Shown here: piece by piece, positions 9,111 through 18,525 of the stretch
How positions within the stretch are numbered: position 1 is the stretch's first letter
Layout: each line of letters begins with the position of its first letter
DNA from: Parabacteroides sp. ZJ-118
GTDB lineage: Bacteria > Bacteroidota > Bacteroidia > Bacteroidales > Tannerellaceae
Direction of reading: 5' to 3'
DNA: 45,958 nt
Assembly: GCF_011038785.1 (NCBI RefSeq)
Contig: NZ_JAAKDT010000026.1
Location: forward strand, 1-45,958
Notes under the pieces: model-generated
What the model was told of the DNA's origin: nothing
What the model saw: only the letters and a program-made list of their open reading frames with translations
Databases searched by the model: none
Translations under genes and position numbers: made by a program

Positions 9111-11967
9111 ATGGACAATAAGAGCAAGCCTTCCCCGTAGGGGTTTGCGTAAAGGGTATTTCCGGATTGAAGATCTCGTCCAAGCAGCCCCGAAGCCCCT
9201 CCTCGAACGCCTGGGCATAACCGGAAAAATCCGCGACCTTCTCCGATTTTCCCCGTTCGATACGGTGGTAGACAGATGGGTCGAACGGATCGGTGAAGAG
9301 GGAACGGACGTAATAAATACCCGGTTGTATCGTCTTTCCCTTACTCTCGGTGAGATGAGCGTACATCCGGCAATACATAAGTACCTGCATCACGGCTTTC
9401 GCACGATCTTTCTCCTCCTTATTAAAAAGGCTCTCGATGCCGCTAAAAAACGTGGTTCCGCTACCACTCTTGTAATCGATGATACGGATGGAGCCGCGAA
9501 CCTCGTCCACACGATCGATAAAACCTTTCAACCGGATCTCGGAATGGTCGGAAAGGCTGATCAGACCGTTTATCTTACGCTCTGACTCGATGTAGACGAA
9601 TGGGGTCAGCTTGCCGTCACGCTCCAAGATCTTCTCCACGTATTTGCGGATCATCTCGCCGATCAGGTAGTTTTGTCCGGTAAGGGAGCGAACCGCGTCT
9701 GTCTTGAAAAACTCACTGGCGAAGGCCCGGGCGATAGCTCCGGTAAGCAAGGACGTATCCTTACGGACCGCTTTCAGCAAATCCACGGTAACCATCTTCC
9801 CCCGGAACGGGTTGTAAAGCTCCTCCATCACCTTATGCAGGATGCTTCCGAATACATCGCTCTCGATCGTCTCGCTCACCTCCTCTTCCTCTTGGATGCC
9901 TTCCACGACGGAAAAGTAGAACTTCAACGGGCAATCCAGATATGTATTGATAGCGCTTGCCGAGATCGCCTTGCTCCCCCCCTTCCGGTAAGCGTCTAAA
10001 CGGCGCATGATATCCTCCCTTTTCGACACGGCCAATGGCGGGGTCTTGGAGGAAGATACGTTATAGACCACCAATTTATCTCGCATCGGTACCTCGTAAT
10101 GATAATGCAGCTGGTGGACAAAGCGACTTACCTCTCCCGTCTGCAATCCGTTGCTGCGGGTATCGTATAAAAGGCTCACGTGGCTGGCTCGCTCTATCAA
10201 ACGATAGAAATGGTAGGCCCATACGCTATCTTGATGCTCGTAGGTAGGCAGCCCGAACCCCCTGCGTAGGTTATAAGGGATAAAGGAGTTCGCCGCTTTC
10301 CGCCGCGGGAAGATACCCTCGTTCATGGATAAGATAATCAGACGGTCGAAATCCAAGGCACGGGTCTCGAGCACACCCATAATCTGGAGGCCGGAAAGCG
10401 GCTCACCATGGAAAGGGATCGTGATCGTGTCGGTCACCCGCTTCAACAGGCGGAAGAAGGTATCTATTCTCATCTCTACACAAGCGTCTTTCATTACCTC
10501 TTTCACGCGGTTTATCGTGGCGAAATAATGGAAGATAAACTCTTGCTCCAAATCGTTCGCCCGTTGGGTAGCGTCCTCCTCTTCCTCATCGGAGAGAGCG
10601 GACATAACCTTGTTCAGCTCTTCCAATACCTTGATCAGATAGTCCGAGAAGGCATCCACCCCGGTCACCGGCGTGAACAGGATTTCTAGCAAAGGCGTTT
10701 TCTCTAATTCCGTATGTGAGATATAGATCCTGTTGTTCTCCGTGATCTCTTTCACCAAGGAGGAAATAATCTCCGGTGAGGTGGAGAGGATATAGCGATG
10801 GTTCAATACCGGCAGCACGTCACGGAAATAGAACAACGGATTCCGGTCCATGTAGCGTACGTTCTTCTGCAACGCCAAGATATACTCGATCAACGAGGCG
10901 ACCGGGGTTCCCGCCAAAGGATAACCCATCGTGACGTTGATACGCCGGATTTGCTCCGGTATGGCGTTCAGTACCGGGATCAGCAGATGTTCATCGGGCA
11001 AGATCACCGCCGTACGCAGGGCTTCTTCCGAACTCATCTCCGCTTCCTTGCACCAATCGCTCAACAGGGTGTAGACATGCTTGGCCTGCCCGATACCGGA
11101 AGGAATACCGATCACCTCGATCTCGGTCTTTACCTTCTGCTCGAGGGGTAATCTCATCGAGGGAGGGAAGCTCTTCAAGTTACGGGAGACAAAATAAGAG
11201 GCCTTATTGTCCGGATCGGTTACCTTATCGGATACATAATCCCAATAGAAATCCGCGATCTCCCGCTTCTGCAACTGGGCTAAGAAACGTTCTTCCGATA
11301 CGGACAAGGCGTTCAAGCCGACAAAGACAACTTGCTCGTAAGGTAAATCCGGGGAATCGCCCCGTTCCATGCTTTCCACGACCTCCCGGAAGATCATGCC
11401 CTCGTAACCTTTTCCCTCGGCGGCCAAGGTCGCACGGAATTCCTCATAGAGATCGTATAGCACCTGCCAGACGGCCAAGAACTGTTGCTGGTTCGGCGTA
11501 TTGCCCCGGGGATAAAAACTGGACCAGAAACCGCGAATGGCGGCGATCTGCTCATCACTTAAGAAATCGAAATCATTCTCTATCTCCCGTAGGTCCGTCA
11601 CGTTGCTGAATAGCATGCGGGCATTTACCATGTACTTATCGATATCGTCGAAGTCGTTGAGCAACATCTCTCCCCAATACAGGAATTCATCGAAGGTCTC
11701 GGAGGAACCGCTTTGGCGGATGTAGATGTCGTACAAGGTAAAAAGCATACTGATCCGGTCGGCGGATTGTTTTCCGCTCAACTGGATAAAGAGATCGTTG
11801 ATCGTAAGGATTGTCGGAGAGAAAAGGGGGATATCGGCTACCTCCGAGAGATATTTCTGGAAGAAAAGTCCCGTACGCCGGTTTGGGAAAACAAAGGCCA
11901 GACGACCGACCTCCGCCCCCCATTTCTCGTAAAAAAGAGACGCTACTTGATATAAGAACGGTTTCAT
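9088..11967 (-). CDS. AddB-like PD-(D/E)XK nuclease/helicase-fold protein
   Basis: This is a 959-residue member of the AddB / PD-(D/E)XK family that acts with an AddA-type helicase in double-strand break repair. The N-terminal half is a degenerate UvrD-like fold (LAFVFPNRRTGLFFQKYL). The C-terminal nuclease domain shows GFIDRVDEV and IRIIDYKSGSG, giving the Asp and the D-x-K catalytic residues. Cysteines in YLDCPLKFYF and in ACSYCPFKGIC match the four that hold the Fe-S cluster of AddB. No addA is in the window. It overlaps msrC tail to tail by 23 bases, and a hairpin separates it from the upstream aldo/keto reductase gene. Confidence 0.87.
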   Translation of the reverse strand: MKPFLYQVASLFYEKWGAEVGRLAFVFPNRRTGLFFQKYLSEVADIPLFSPTILTINDLFIQLSGKQSADRISMLFTLYDIYIRQSGSSETFDEFLYWGEMLLNDFDDIDKYMVNARMLFSNVTDLREIENDFDFLSDEQIAAIRGFWSSFYPRGNTPNQQQFLAVWQVLYDLYEEFRATLAAEGKGYEGMIFREVVESMERGDSPDLPYEQVVFVGLNALSVSEERFLAQLQKREIADFYWDYVSDKVTDPDNKASYFVSRNLKSFPPSMRLPLEQKVKTEIEVIGIPSGIGQAKHVYTLLSDWCKEAEMSSEEALRTAVILPDEHLLIPVLNAIPEQIRRINVTMGYPLAGTPVASLIEYILALQKNVRYMDRNPLFYFRDVLPVLNHRYILSTSPEIISSLVKEITENNRIYISHTELEKTPLLEILFTPVTGVDAFSDYLIKVLEELNKVMSALSDEEEEDATQRANDLEQEFIFHYFATINRVKEVMKDACVEMRIDTFFRLLKRVTDTITIPFHGEPLSGLQIMGVLETRALDFDRLIILSMNEGIFPRRKAANSFIPYNLRRGFGLPTYEHQDSVWAYHFYRLIERASHVSLLYDTRSNGLQTGEVSRFVHQLHYHYEVPMRDKLVVYNVSSSKTPPLAVSKREDIMRRLDAYRKGGSKAISASAINTYLDCPLKFYFSVVEGIQEEEEVSETIESDVFGSILHKVMEELYNPFRGKMVTVDLLKAVRKDTSLLTGAIARAFASEFFKTDAVRSLTGQNYLIGEMIRKYVEKILERDGKLTPFVYIESERKINGLISLSDHSEIRLKGFIDRVDEVRGSIRIIDYKSGSGTTFFSGIESLFNKEEKDRAKAVMQVLMYCRMYAHLTESKGKTIQPGIYYVRSLFTDPFDPSVYHRIERGKSEKVADFSGYAQAFEEGLRGCLDEIFNPEIPFTQTPTGKACSYCPFKGICGK

Positions 11968-11993
11968 TTATTCTAAAACTTATACAAGGTTGG

Positions 11994-12013
11994 AGACGGG
12001 GCACACCCCGTCT
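11994..12013. terminator. Short GC-rich hairpin, possible terminator
   Basis: AGACGGGG at 11994-12001 and CCCCGTCT at 12006-12013 form a perfect 8-bp stem with loop CACA. It lies between the aldo/keto reductase stop and the AddB-like gene's start, on the transcript of the former. No strong T-tract follows, so termination is uncertain. Confidence 0.5.
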
Positions 12014-12035
12014 TCACAATCGGATACGATTCCCG

Positions 12036-13028
12036 TTATGTTAAGATGTTCTCTATCTCCTGCAATTCTTCCTCGGAAAAAGAGATATTATCTAACGTCT
12101 TCAGGTTATCCATTAATTGGGCGACCGAGCTAGCGCCAATTAATACGCTAGTTACCCGTTCGTCCTTTAATAGCCAAGCGAGCGCCATCTCCGCCAAGGT
12201 CTGTCCACGGCGGGCAGCTACCTCGTTTAGCTTACGGGCCTTTTCCACGACCTCCGGGGTTACTTGAGAGGTCTGCAAATGACCGGTTGATTTCGCCGCA
12301 CGGGAATTTTCCGGGATCCCACGCAAATACTTATCCGTGAGCAAACCTTGCGCCAATGGCGAGAACGCTATCATACCCACACCCTCTTCCTTCAATACAG
12401 GCAATAAACCCGGCTCCGTCCAACGATCGAACATCGAATAGCGGGCTTGATGAATCAAGCAAGGCACCTTATGTTCTTTCAGTACAGCCAAGGCCTTACG
12501 GGTCTGGTCTGCGTCATAATTGGAGATACCTACATACAAAGCCTTCCCTTGCCGGACGATATCGGCCAAGGCTCCCATTGTCTCCTCGATCGGAGTCTCC
12601 GGATCCGGACGATGGGAGTAAAAGATATCCACATATTCCAGTCCCATCCGTTTCAAGCTCTGGTCCAAGCTAGCCATTAAATATTTACGGCTCCCCCAGT
12701 TTCCATACGGTCCCGGCCACATATCGTAGCCCGCCTTCGTAGAAATAATCATCTCATCCCGATAAGCGCCCAAGCCCTTCTTCAATATCCGGCCGAAATT
12801 CTCCTCCGCCGATCCGTAGGCCGGGCCATAATTATTCGCCAAGTCGAAATGAGTCACACCATGATCGAATGCGGCGTGAGCGATCTGGATAAAATTACCG
12901 AACACGTCCACACTACCAAAATTGTGCCACAATCCCAAGGAAACGGCCGGCAATAAGATACCACTCCGTCCGCACCGCCGATATATCATATCCGCGTAGC
13001 GATTCTCTTCCGCTTTGTAAAACTCCAT
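12036..13028 (-). CDS. Aldo/keto reductase, YghZ / L-glyceraldehyde-3-phosphate reductase type
   Basis: A cytoplasmic NADPH-dependent reductase of small aldehydes; the closest known type, YghZ, reduces L-glyceraldehyde 3-phosphate and methylglyoxal. In the 330-residue TIM barrel the catalytic tetrad is visible as Asp62 and Tyr67 (FDLANNYG), Lys98 (ISTKAG) and His139 (FYSHRPDPETP). The C-terminal NADPH site appears as VLIGASSVAQLMDNL. The insert YDMWPGPYGNWGSRKYL is typical of the YghZ subgroup. It stands alone on the minus strand between DUF4293 and the AddB-like gene. The exact substrate cannot be told from sequence. Confidence 0.9.
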   Translation of the reverse strand: MEFYKAEENRYADMIYRRCGRSGILLPAVSLGLWHNFGSVDVFGNFIQIAHAAFDHGVTHFDLANNYGPAYGSAEENFGRILKKGLGAYRDEMIISTKAGYDMWPGPYGNWGSRKYLMASLDQSLKRMGLEYVDIFYSHRPDPETPIEETMGALADIVRQGKALYVGISNYDADQTRKALAVLKEHKVPCLIHQARYSMFDRWTEPGLLPVLKEEGVGMIAFSPLAQGLLTDKYLRGIPENSRAAKSTGHLQTSQVTPEVVEKARKLNEVAARRGQTLAEMALAWLLKDERVTSVLIGASSVAQLMDNLKTLDNISFSEEELQEIENILT

Positions 13029-13142
13029 ATGCTCTTTCTTTTTTAATTATTATACCTCTCATCCGGCCAAGGAACCGGTTTACCTGTCGACTTAAACGAC
13101 GGACGTTGCCACGCCCACTTGAGCCACGCCGTTATGAAAGCC

Positions 13143-13604
13143 TTAACGCAAACGATCCAAGGAACGTACCAGCGCCTCATCAGCCCCGATATTACGGATC
13201 GCCAGATAATCCAAGATCAGATTGACCAAAGGGAAGGAAAGAGCGATCTTAACACTTACGCTGGCACCTTCCATATCGCCCTTCAAAGAATAGATCAAGA
13301 AGGCGAAGAAACCATAAAATCCCAATATCAGCAATGCGTTGAACACGCAAAGACGGATTTGCAGGATTCTTTTCTTATACAAGAAGATCGTCACCAAGGC
13401 AATGATAGCGATGCTGGCGGTCAAGGCAAATAAGCCCCACGCCGGGTATAGCAATTCCGGCTCACCGACCATCGTGCTCAATCCGCTAGCATCGAACGAG
13501 AAGAGAGCGTCTCCTTGTTGCAGCACGGCCAACGGCAAGAATAAGGTAGCGACCGTAAGCGCCACGATAATTAGCAGGTAAACAGTTTGTATTCTTTGTA
13601 ACAT
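13143..13604 (-). CDS. DUF4293 family membrane protein
   Basis: A 153-residue integral membrane protein with four predicted transmembrane helices: about 7-28 (VYLLIIVALTVATLFLPLAV), 52-75, 83-105 and 120-137. The opening MLQRIQTVYLL and the late LDYLAIRNIGADEALVRS fit the Bacteroidota-specific DUF4293 family. No function is known. It follows rpoZ on the same strand with a hairpin between them, a neighbourhood conserved in Bacteroidales. Confidence 0.85.
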   Translation of the reverse strand: MLQRIQTVYLLIIVALTVATLFLPLAVLQQGDALFSFDASGLSTMVGEPELLYPAWGLFALTASIAIIALVTIFLYKKRILQIRLCVFNALLILGFYGFFAFLIYSLKGDMEGASVSVKIALSFPLVNLILDYLAIRNIGADEALVRSLDRLR

Positions 13605-13625
13605 GGTAATTAGTTCGTTTTAAAT

Positions 13626-13659
13626 GGAAAGGCCGACTCATTTGAGGGTCAGCCTTTCC
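13626..13659 (-). terminator. Hairpin between rpoZ and DUF4293
   Basis: GGAAAGGC at 13626-13633 pairs with GCCTTTCC at 13652-13659; a further GAC/GTC pair extends the stem. On the minus strand it follows rpoZ and precedes the DUF4293 gene, so it may terminate or attenuate read-through. No strong T-tract follows. Confidence 0.5.
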
Positions 13660-13680
13660 GATGTTCAAAAATATTTCTTC

Positions 13681-14013
13681 TTAGAAGTTATTCTTCTCTT
13701 TAGCAGGATTCTTGTAATAAACCTTGCCATCCTCATACTCTTGAGCGGCGATCAACGTTGACTTCGGAAGTTTCTCATAGTAGCGTGAAATCTCGATCTG
13801 CTCACGGTTTTCAAAGACTTCCTCCAAGTTGTCATTGTAAGAAGCGAACTCTTGAAGTTTCTTTTCCAGATCTTGTTTCATCTCAACACTAATCTGATTC
13901 GCCCGTTTTGAAATGATAGCGACTGTCTCATATACGTTGCCCGTTTCTTCACTTAACTTCATCATGTCACGGGTCACCGTATTGGTAGGAGCGTTTGATT
14001 TTCTGTAATCCAT
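13681..14013 (-). CDS. rpoZ: RNA polymerase omega subunit, Bacteroidota type
   Basis: The 110-residue product resembles the RpoZ/Rpb6-like omega protein of Bacteroidota, which helps assemble the beta' subunit of RNA polymerase. Visible family parts are NVYETVAIISKRANQIS (the conserved helix) and LPKSTLIAAQEYEDGKVYY. It lies 24 bases downstream of bamD, in the bamD-rpoZ-DUF4293 order common in this group. The ATG at 14013 is the only start that keeps the conserved N-terminus. Confidence 0.85.
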   Translation of the reverse strand: MDYRKSNAPTNTVTRDMMKLSEETGNVYETVAIISKRANQISVEMKQDLEKKLQEFASYNDNLEEVFENREQIEISRYYEKLPKSTLIAAQEYEDGKVYYKNPAKEKNNF

Positions 14014-14037
14014 TTTCGTTTTATTGATTAAATTCGC

Positions 14038-14844
14038 TTAATATGCATCTGTAATTCGCTTGCTGGCATAGTCGTAGAACTTCGTCACCTGCTTTACGTA
14101 GTTACCTTCCGGATACTCGTTCATGTAGTTGTAATACTCGTCAACCACATCCCGGTAACGGCCCTGCAACTTCTCCTCTACGGAGACTAACGCCAACTCG
14201 TACTTCGCACGGACGATAAGGAACATGAATTCCTCGCGATACTCGGAATACGGGTAATTCTTCAAAGCGTTCTGCGCCGTAATCACGCAAGACTGGAAGT
14301 TATTACCCATATAGGTACCTAAATTGAAATACAAGCGGGTGGCCATCAATTCCTTGTAAGCCAGCTTCTCCTGAAGTTCGAACAGGATGTTCTGCGCTTC
14401 CTCGGCCCGTTCACTTTGCGGATAATACTCCAAATAAAGTTGCAACTGCTCGATCGCCTTATACGTCTGCGACTGGTCCAACCTAGGATCCGGAGAGTCC
14501 AGATACAAGCCATAACCGGAGTAGAAACGAGACAATTCCGTAAACTCTCCTTTCGGATAGGTCGTATAATAGGTCTCAAAGTATTGCGAAGCCGTCTGAT
14601 AATCTTTCTGACCGTAGTAACTTTGCGCCAACAAGTACAAAGACTCCTCGGCATGAGCTGTTCCTTTAAAGATTGTAACCAGTTCATCCAGCAGAGTAGC
14701 GGATTTCGAGTATTGCTTCGCGTTGAAGTATTTCTTTGCGTACGAATATTTCAATTCGTAATCCGTGCTCTTCAGTATCTTATTATACTCTCCACAAGAG
14801 GATAACAATACCGTCATCATCAATAAAAATACAACCTTTTTCAT
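14038..14844 (-). CDS. bamD: Outer membrane assembly lipoprotein BamD
   Basis: BamD is the essential lipoprotein partner of BamA in inserting beta-barrel proteins into the outer membrane. The 268-residue product has a lipoprotein signal (MKKVVFLLMMTVLLSSC, acylated Cys17) followed by about five TPR-like repeats, visible as KSATLLDELVTIFKGTAHAE, ESLYLLAQSYYGQKDYQTA and YYPQSERAEEAQNILFEL. Length matches the family. It is the first gene of an operon with rpoZ and DUF4293. Confidence 0.93.
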   Translation of the reverse strand: MKKVVFLLMMTVLLSSCGEYNKILKSTDYELKYSYAKKYFNAKQYSKSATLLDELVTIFKGTAHAEESLYLLAQSYYGQKDYQTASQYFETYYTTYPKGEFTELSRFYSGYGLYLDSPDPRLDQSQTYKAIEQLQLYLEYYPQSERAEEAQNILFELQEKLAYKELMATRLYFNLGTYMGNNFQSCVITAQNALKNYPYSEYREEFMFLIVRAKYELALVSVEEKLQGRYRDVVDEYYNYMNEYPEGNYVKQVTKFYDYASKRITDAY

Positions 14845-14862
14845 TCACATACTTTTAGCGTG

Positions 14863-14894
14863 CGAAATTAGTGCTTTTAAGCGAATAAATGAAA
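14863..14894 (-). promoter_or_regulatory. Candidate promoter of bamD-rpoZ
   Basis: On the minus strand TTTC (14894-14891), 20 bases, then TAATTTCG (14870-14863). This is one base off the TAnnTTTG consensus, with ideal spacing, and lies 18 bases before the bamD ATG. Confidence 0.4.
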
Positions 14895-14910
14895 CCCCAA
14901 ACGTTAATAT

Positions 14911-15336
14911 TTACAACTTATATAAATCGCTGGCAGCGATCAATTCCAATTTATTCGCCTTTAAGACCTCCGCACACTTATTGATATCGTCCGGACGAAT
15001 GATCACGTTAGCGGCGTCGCCTTGAGAAAAGGCGTACATATACTCAATGAAGATCCCGGCCGAGGTAATGATATCCATCGCCTTTGCCAAGGCTCCCGGC
15101 TGGTTGGGGCAATGCAAGCATACCACGTCGGCCACACTTACGGCGTATAACTTTTCACGAAGCACGGAGATCGCTTTCTCCGTATCAGATACGATCAGGC
15201 GAAGGATACCGAAATCGGAATTCTCGGCCACCGTGAAAGCGGACATATTGACCCCTGCCTCTCCTAATATCTTGGCGACTTCCGTAAAACGACCTTTCTT
15301 GTTTTCCAGAAAGATTGATAATTGTTTTATTAACAT
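14911..15336 (-). CDS. Tandem ACT-domain protein
   Basis: A 141-residue cytoplasmic protein made of two ACT domains (about 1-68 and 69-141), folds that bind amino acids or similar small ligands. The first begins LIKQLSIFLENKKGRFTEVA with GEAGVNMSAF; the second has HCPNQPGALAKAMDIITSAG. There is no enzyme domain. It lies 20 bases downstream of the phenylacetate-CoA ligase gene, a pairing found in many anaerobes, often with indolepyruvate oxidoreductase; it probably senses an aromatic amino acid or its 2-oxo acid. No iorAB genes are seen here. Confidence 0.88.
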   Translation of the reverse strand: MLIKQLSIFLENKKGRFTEVAKILGEAGVNMSAFTVAENSDFGILRLIVSDTEKAISVLREKLYAVSVADVVCLHCPNQPGALAKAMDIITSAGIFIEYMYAFSQGDAANVIIRPDDINKCAEVLKANKLELIAASDLYKL

Positions 15337-15356
15337 AGTACTTAATCTTTTAGAGG

Positions 15357-16658
15357 TTATACTAACTTGCGTTTATCGATCACGTGTTTTGCCTTACCCA
15401 TACTACGTTCGATACTACGCGGCTCCACGATCTTGATGTCCGGTTGCAAACCGATCACGCTCTGCATACGGGCAGCGATCTTCTTTTTCAAGGCGATCAT
15501 CTTGTTCATCTCGTCCGAGTAGTATTCTTGGCGAACCTCCACCTGTATCTGGAAAATATCGGTATTGTTCATACGATCCACCACGATCAAGTAATGCGCC
15601 TCGAACTCCGGCAGCTCCAAAATTACGGATTCTACCTGAGACGGGAAAACATTTACGCCACGAATAATCAACATATCGTCGCTTCTACCTAAAATACGTC
15701 CCATACGAACCGCCGTACGTCCACAGGCGCATTTCTCGTAAGTCAGCGAAGTCAAGTCACGTGTACGGTAACGAAGCATCGGCATACCCTCTTTCGTAAG
15801 CGTGGTAAAAACCAACTCTCCTACTTGTCCTGGTTCCACCGGTTGTAAGGTGTTCGGATCCACGATCTCCGGAAAGAAATGATCTTCCCACAGGTGGGTA
15901 CCGTTCTGGCACTCACACTCGCCACCGACGCCCGGCCCGCAGATCTCCGTCAAGCCATAAATATCGTAAGCCTTAATATTTAGTTTTGTCTCTAATTCCT
16001 TACGCATATTCTCTGTCCAAGGCTCGGCACCGAACGCTCCGACACGTAGCTGGAATTCCTCCAAGGGAATGCCGGACTGGTGGATGGTCTCCGCCAGATA
16101 CAAGGCGTAAGAAGGCGTACAAGCCAAGCCTTTCGCCCCGAAATCGTGCATCAACTGGATTTGCTTCTGGGTATTACCGCTACTCATCGGGATCACCGTA
16201 CCACCGATATTCTCCACTCCGGCATGGGCACCCAAGCCTCCGGTAAACATTCCGTAACCGTAGGATACTTGCACGGAGTCGTTCTTTGTCAAACCATAGG
16301 CGGTCAGGCAACGAGCCATCACCTCGGCCCAGATGCCCAAGTCCTTACGGGTATATCCCACTACGATAGGCTTGCCCGTGGTACCGGAAGAGGCATGCAG
16401 ACGGACGATCTCGGACATCGGCACGGCCATCAAACCGAAAGGATAATTATCACGCAAGTCTTGTTTTACCGTGAATGGTAATTTCGTTATATCATCTATT
16501 GTCTGTATATCGCCGGGAGTAATGCCCATCTCCTGCATTTTCTTGCGATAAAACGGGGAGTTATGGTAAGCATGTTCAACAACTCTTTTCAACCGTAGGC
16601 TCTGTAGCTTCCGCATTTCCTCACGGTCCATACATTCAATAGTTTCGTTCCAGATCAT
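15357..16658 (-). CDS. paaK: Phenylacetate-CoA ligase family protein
   Basis: An adenylate-forming ligase that activates phenylacetate or a related aryl acid with ATP and CoA. The 433-residue product has the P-loop SSGTTGKPIVV at about 90-100, the adenylate motif AYDIYGLTEICGPGVGGEC, and RYRTRDLT plus the C-terminal lid with GRSDDMLIIRGVNVFPSQVE. The Cys cluster around EKCACGRT is usual for PaaK. It is paired with the ACT protein just downstream. In gut anaerobes this pair is thought to recycle arylacetates from aromatic amino acid fermentation rather than feed aerobic degradation; that role is inferred. Confidence 0.92.
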   Translation of the reverse strand: MIWNETIECMDREEMRKLQSLRLKRVVEHAYHNSPFYRKKMQEMGITPGDIQTIDDITKLPFTVKQDLRDNYPFGLMAVPMSEIVRLHASSGTTGKPIVVGYTRKDLGIWAEVMARCLTAYGLTKNDSVQVSYGYGMFTGGLGAHAGVENIGGTVIPMSSGNTQKQIQLMHDFGAKGLACTPSYALYLAETIHQSGIPLEEFQLRVGAFGAEPWTENMRKELETKLNIKAYDIYGLTEICGPGVGGECECQNGTHLWEDHFFPEIVDPNTLQPVEPGQVGELVFTTLTKEGMPMLRYRTRDLTSLTYEKCACGRTAVRMGRILGRSDDMLIIRGVNVFPSQVESVILELPEFEAHYLIVVDRMNNTDIFQIQVEVRQEYYSDEMNKMIALKKKIAARMQSVIGLQPDIKIVEPRSIERSMGKAKHVIDKRKLV

Positions 16659-16763
16659 AGTATTTACCTGTTATCTTTTAAAGTTAGTAGTCTGAATTCG
16701 TCGCGAAGTAACAATTTTTTTAAATCGGCGCCCTTTTGTTACGAAAAATCAGTCACGATGCGA

Positions 16764-17573
16764 TCATTTCAACTCCTTTACCTTGATATTGCGGAACGCT
16801 ACCTCATCCCCATGATCCTGCAAGAGGATGTGTCCTTTCGAAGCCTCGCCGAAAGGACCACCCGAACTGTAAGACGGATCCGCGTATTTACTGCCCTTCA
16901 CCAAATCACGGAACTCCTTGCTGCCACGCTCGTACTCCAATACCCTCACACCATTCAGCCAGTGCTCCACGTGGTTGTTCGGGAATACCTTCACCACGGC
17001 CGTATTCCACTCTCCTACGCCATTGAAGTGGATGTTCTCACTTTTCTTCAGATCATACAGGCTTCCAAGGGTACGGCTACCGGGGAAAGTCGTGTAAAGC
17101 TTGGCATCCGGATGCTTAGCGTTATCCAATAGCTGGAACTCCAAGCCATAAGCGGAGCCTTTTTGTTTCTCTTGTTCGGTCACGAAGTATTTAATACCGC
17201 TATTGGCTCCTTCGGTGATCTTAAAATCCACGCTAAACTCGAAGGCGGAATATTCACCCTCCGTAACGATATCGCCTCCGTTCGTAGACTCGCTACCGTC
17301 GGATTTCTGCACGATTAATTCGCCGTCTTTCACCATCCATCCGTGATCCGGGAAATCATCTTTATGCGCTCCACGCCAGCCTTTCGTTGTCTTACCATCA
17401 AAAAGGAGCACCCAGCCCTCGGCTTTCTCTTGCTCGGTTAATTGATTGATCATCGGTTCGGCTACGGCCGTTGTCTCTACTTTAGCTGTTTTTTCCGTAC
17501 TTTGCGTGTTTTTTCCACCGCAGGCACAGAGAAGCACGGCGCTCATGGCGGTACAAGTTACTAGTGTCTTCAT
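16764..17573 (-). CDS. DUF1080 (3-keto-disaccharide hydrolase domain) lipoprotein
   Basis: A secreted lipoprotein of 269 residues with one concanavalin-like DUF1080 domain, a family with some members shown to hydrolyse 3-keto-glycosides. The signal reads MKTLVTCTAMSAVLLCACGG, and a low-complexity linker precedes the domain, which shows GWVLLFDGKTTKGWRG, FSVDFKITEGANSGIKYF and LEFQLLDNAKHPDA, all diagnostic. The frame extends 10 codons upstream to 17603, but the ATG at 17573 places the signal peptide at the start. It stands alone behind paaK. The substrate is unknown. Confidence 0.9.
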   Translation of the reverse strand: MKTLVTCTAMSAVLLCACGGKNTQSTEKTAKVETTAVAEPMINQLTEQEKAEGWVLLFDGKTTKGWRGAHKDDFPDHGWMVKDGELIVQKSDGSESTNGGDIVTEGEYSAFEFSVDFKITEGANSGIKYFVTEQEKQKGSAYGLEFQLLDNAKHPDAKLYTTFPGSRTLGSLYDLKKSENIHFNGVGEWNTAVVKVFPNNHVEHWLNGVRVLEYERGSKEFRDLVKGSKYADPSYSSGGPFGEASKGHILLQDHGDEVAFRNIKVKELK

Positions 17574-17619
17574 TCTTATTTGTTTTTTAATGTGTATAAT
17601 CAAGTAATGTGTGCGTCCA

Positions 17620-17627
17620 CAAATATA
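17620..17627 (-). promoter_or_regulatory. -7 box upstream of the DUF1080 gene
   Basis: CAAATATA on the plus strand reads TATATTTG on the minus strand, an exact TAnnTTTG box about 47 bases before the ATG. No clear -33 TTTG is visible. Confidence 0.45.
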
Positions 17628-17681
17628 AACCTTTTTCCATAAATATTTATATACATTATCGGATTCGCTTTCTATTTGTAA

Positions 17682-17689
17682 TACTTTTG
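17682..17689 (+). promoter_or_regulatory. -7 box upstream of the HAD phosphatase gene
   Basis: TACTTTTG matches TAnnTTTG exactly, about 110 bases before the ATG at 17801. The -33 box is not evident, so this is only a candidate. Confidence 0.4.
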
Positions 17690-17800
17690 CCGTACTTTAG
17701 CTCAAAAGTTTTAATTACATATAAAAGCTACACCGATTTCGATTGGTTTGAATACTATTAAGATTAATTTCGCGGCATAAAGTACATAAATAAATATTCT

Positions 17801-18439
17801 ATGAGACAACTAAAGGCCGCCTTATTCGATTTTGACGGTGTAGTAGTAGATACGGAACCTGTTTACGATTTATTCTGGAACGATGCCGCTAAACGTTATG
17901 GCTTAGGTATCGATAATTTCGCTGGTATTATAAAAGGTACGACCCTACCGTATATTCTAGAGAAGTATTTTTCCGGATATACGGAGGAGTTCCGCCAAAT
18001 GGTAATCAAAGAATCTACAGAGTATGAGAAGACGATGCCCTTACCTCCCATGCCTGGTTCCATCGAGTTCATCCGTATGCTAAAAGAACACGGAGTACAG
18101 ATAGGCTTGGTTACCAGCTCGGATAACGCAAAGGTGAAACGAGCCTTCAGGCTTCTGCATCTGGACAATCTATTCGATACCTTAGTGACCGCCGACCGCA
18201 TCACACAAGGTAAGCCCGATCCGATGTGTTATCTATTGGCGGCGAAAGACCTGAACGTATCTCCCGAGGATTGTATCGTATTCGAGGATTCTTTCAACGG
18301 CATACAATCCGGGAAAGACGCAGGAATGCGTGTCATCGGGTTAAGTACGACGAATCCGGCTGAATCTATAAGAGATGTAGTGTATGAGGTAATCCCCAAT
18401 TTCGAGAAAGTCACGTTCGAGGATTACTTGAGATGGTAA
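17801..18439 (+). CDS. HAD-family phosphatase / beta-phosphoglucomutase-like
   Basis: A 212-residue HAD hydrolase of subfamily IA. Motif I is FDFDGVVVDTEP with Asp10 as nucleophile and Asp12 as acid/base; motif II is GLVTSSDNAKV; the Lys is in TQGKPDPMCYL; motif III is VFEDSFNGIQSGKDAGM. The helical cap spans about 17-85. Sequences of this kind include beta-phosphoglucomutases and broad sugar phosphatases; the choice cannot be made here. It stands alone, convergent with the small outer membrane protein gene and separated from it by a perfect palindrome. Confidence 0.9.
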   Translation: MRQLKAALFDFDGVVVDTEPVYDLFWNDAAKRYGLGIDNFAGIIKGTTLPYILEKYFSGYTEEFRQMVIKESTEYEKTMPLPPMPGSIEFIRMLKEHGVQIGLVTSSDNAKVKRAFRLLHLDNLFDTLVTADRITQGKPDPMCYLLAAKDLNVSPEDCIVFEDSFNGIQSGKDAGMRVIGLSTTNPAESIRDVVYEVIPNFEKVTFEDYLRW

Positions 18440-18525
18440 GCATCGAGAAAAAGGAAATGAAGGAAACGCCCATACCGGCAATGAGCCACACCGGTATCGG
18501 AGAGAACCGGAAGCAGTACTGATGT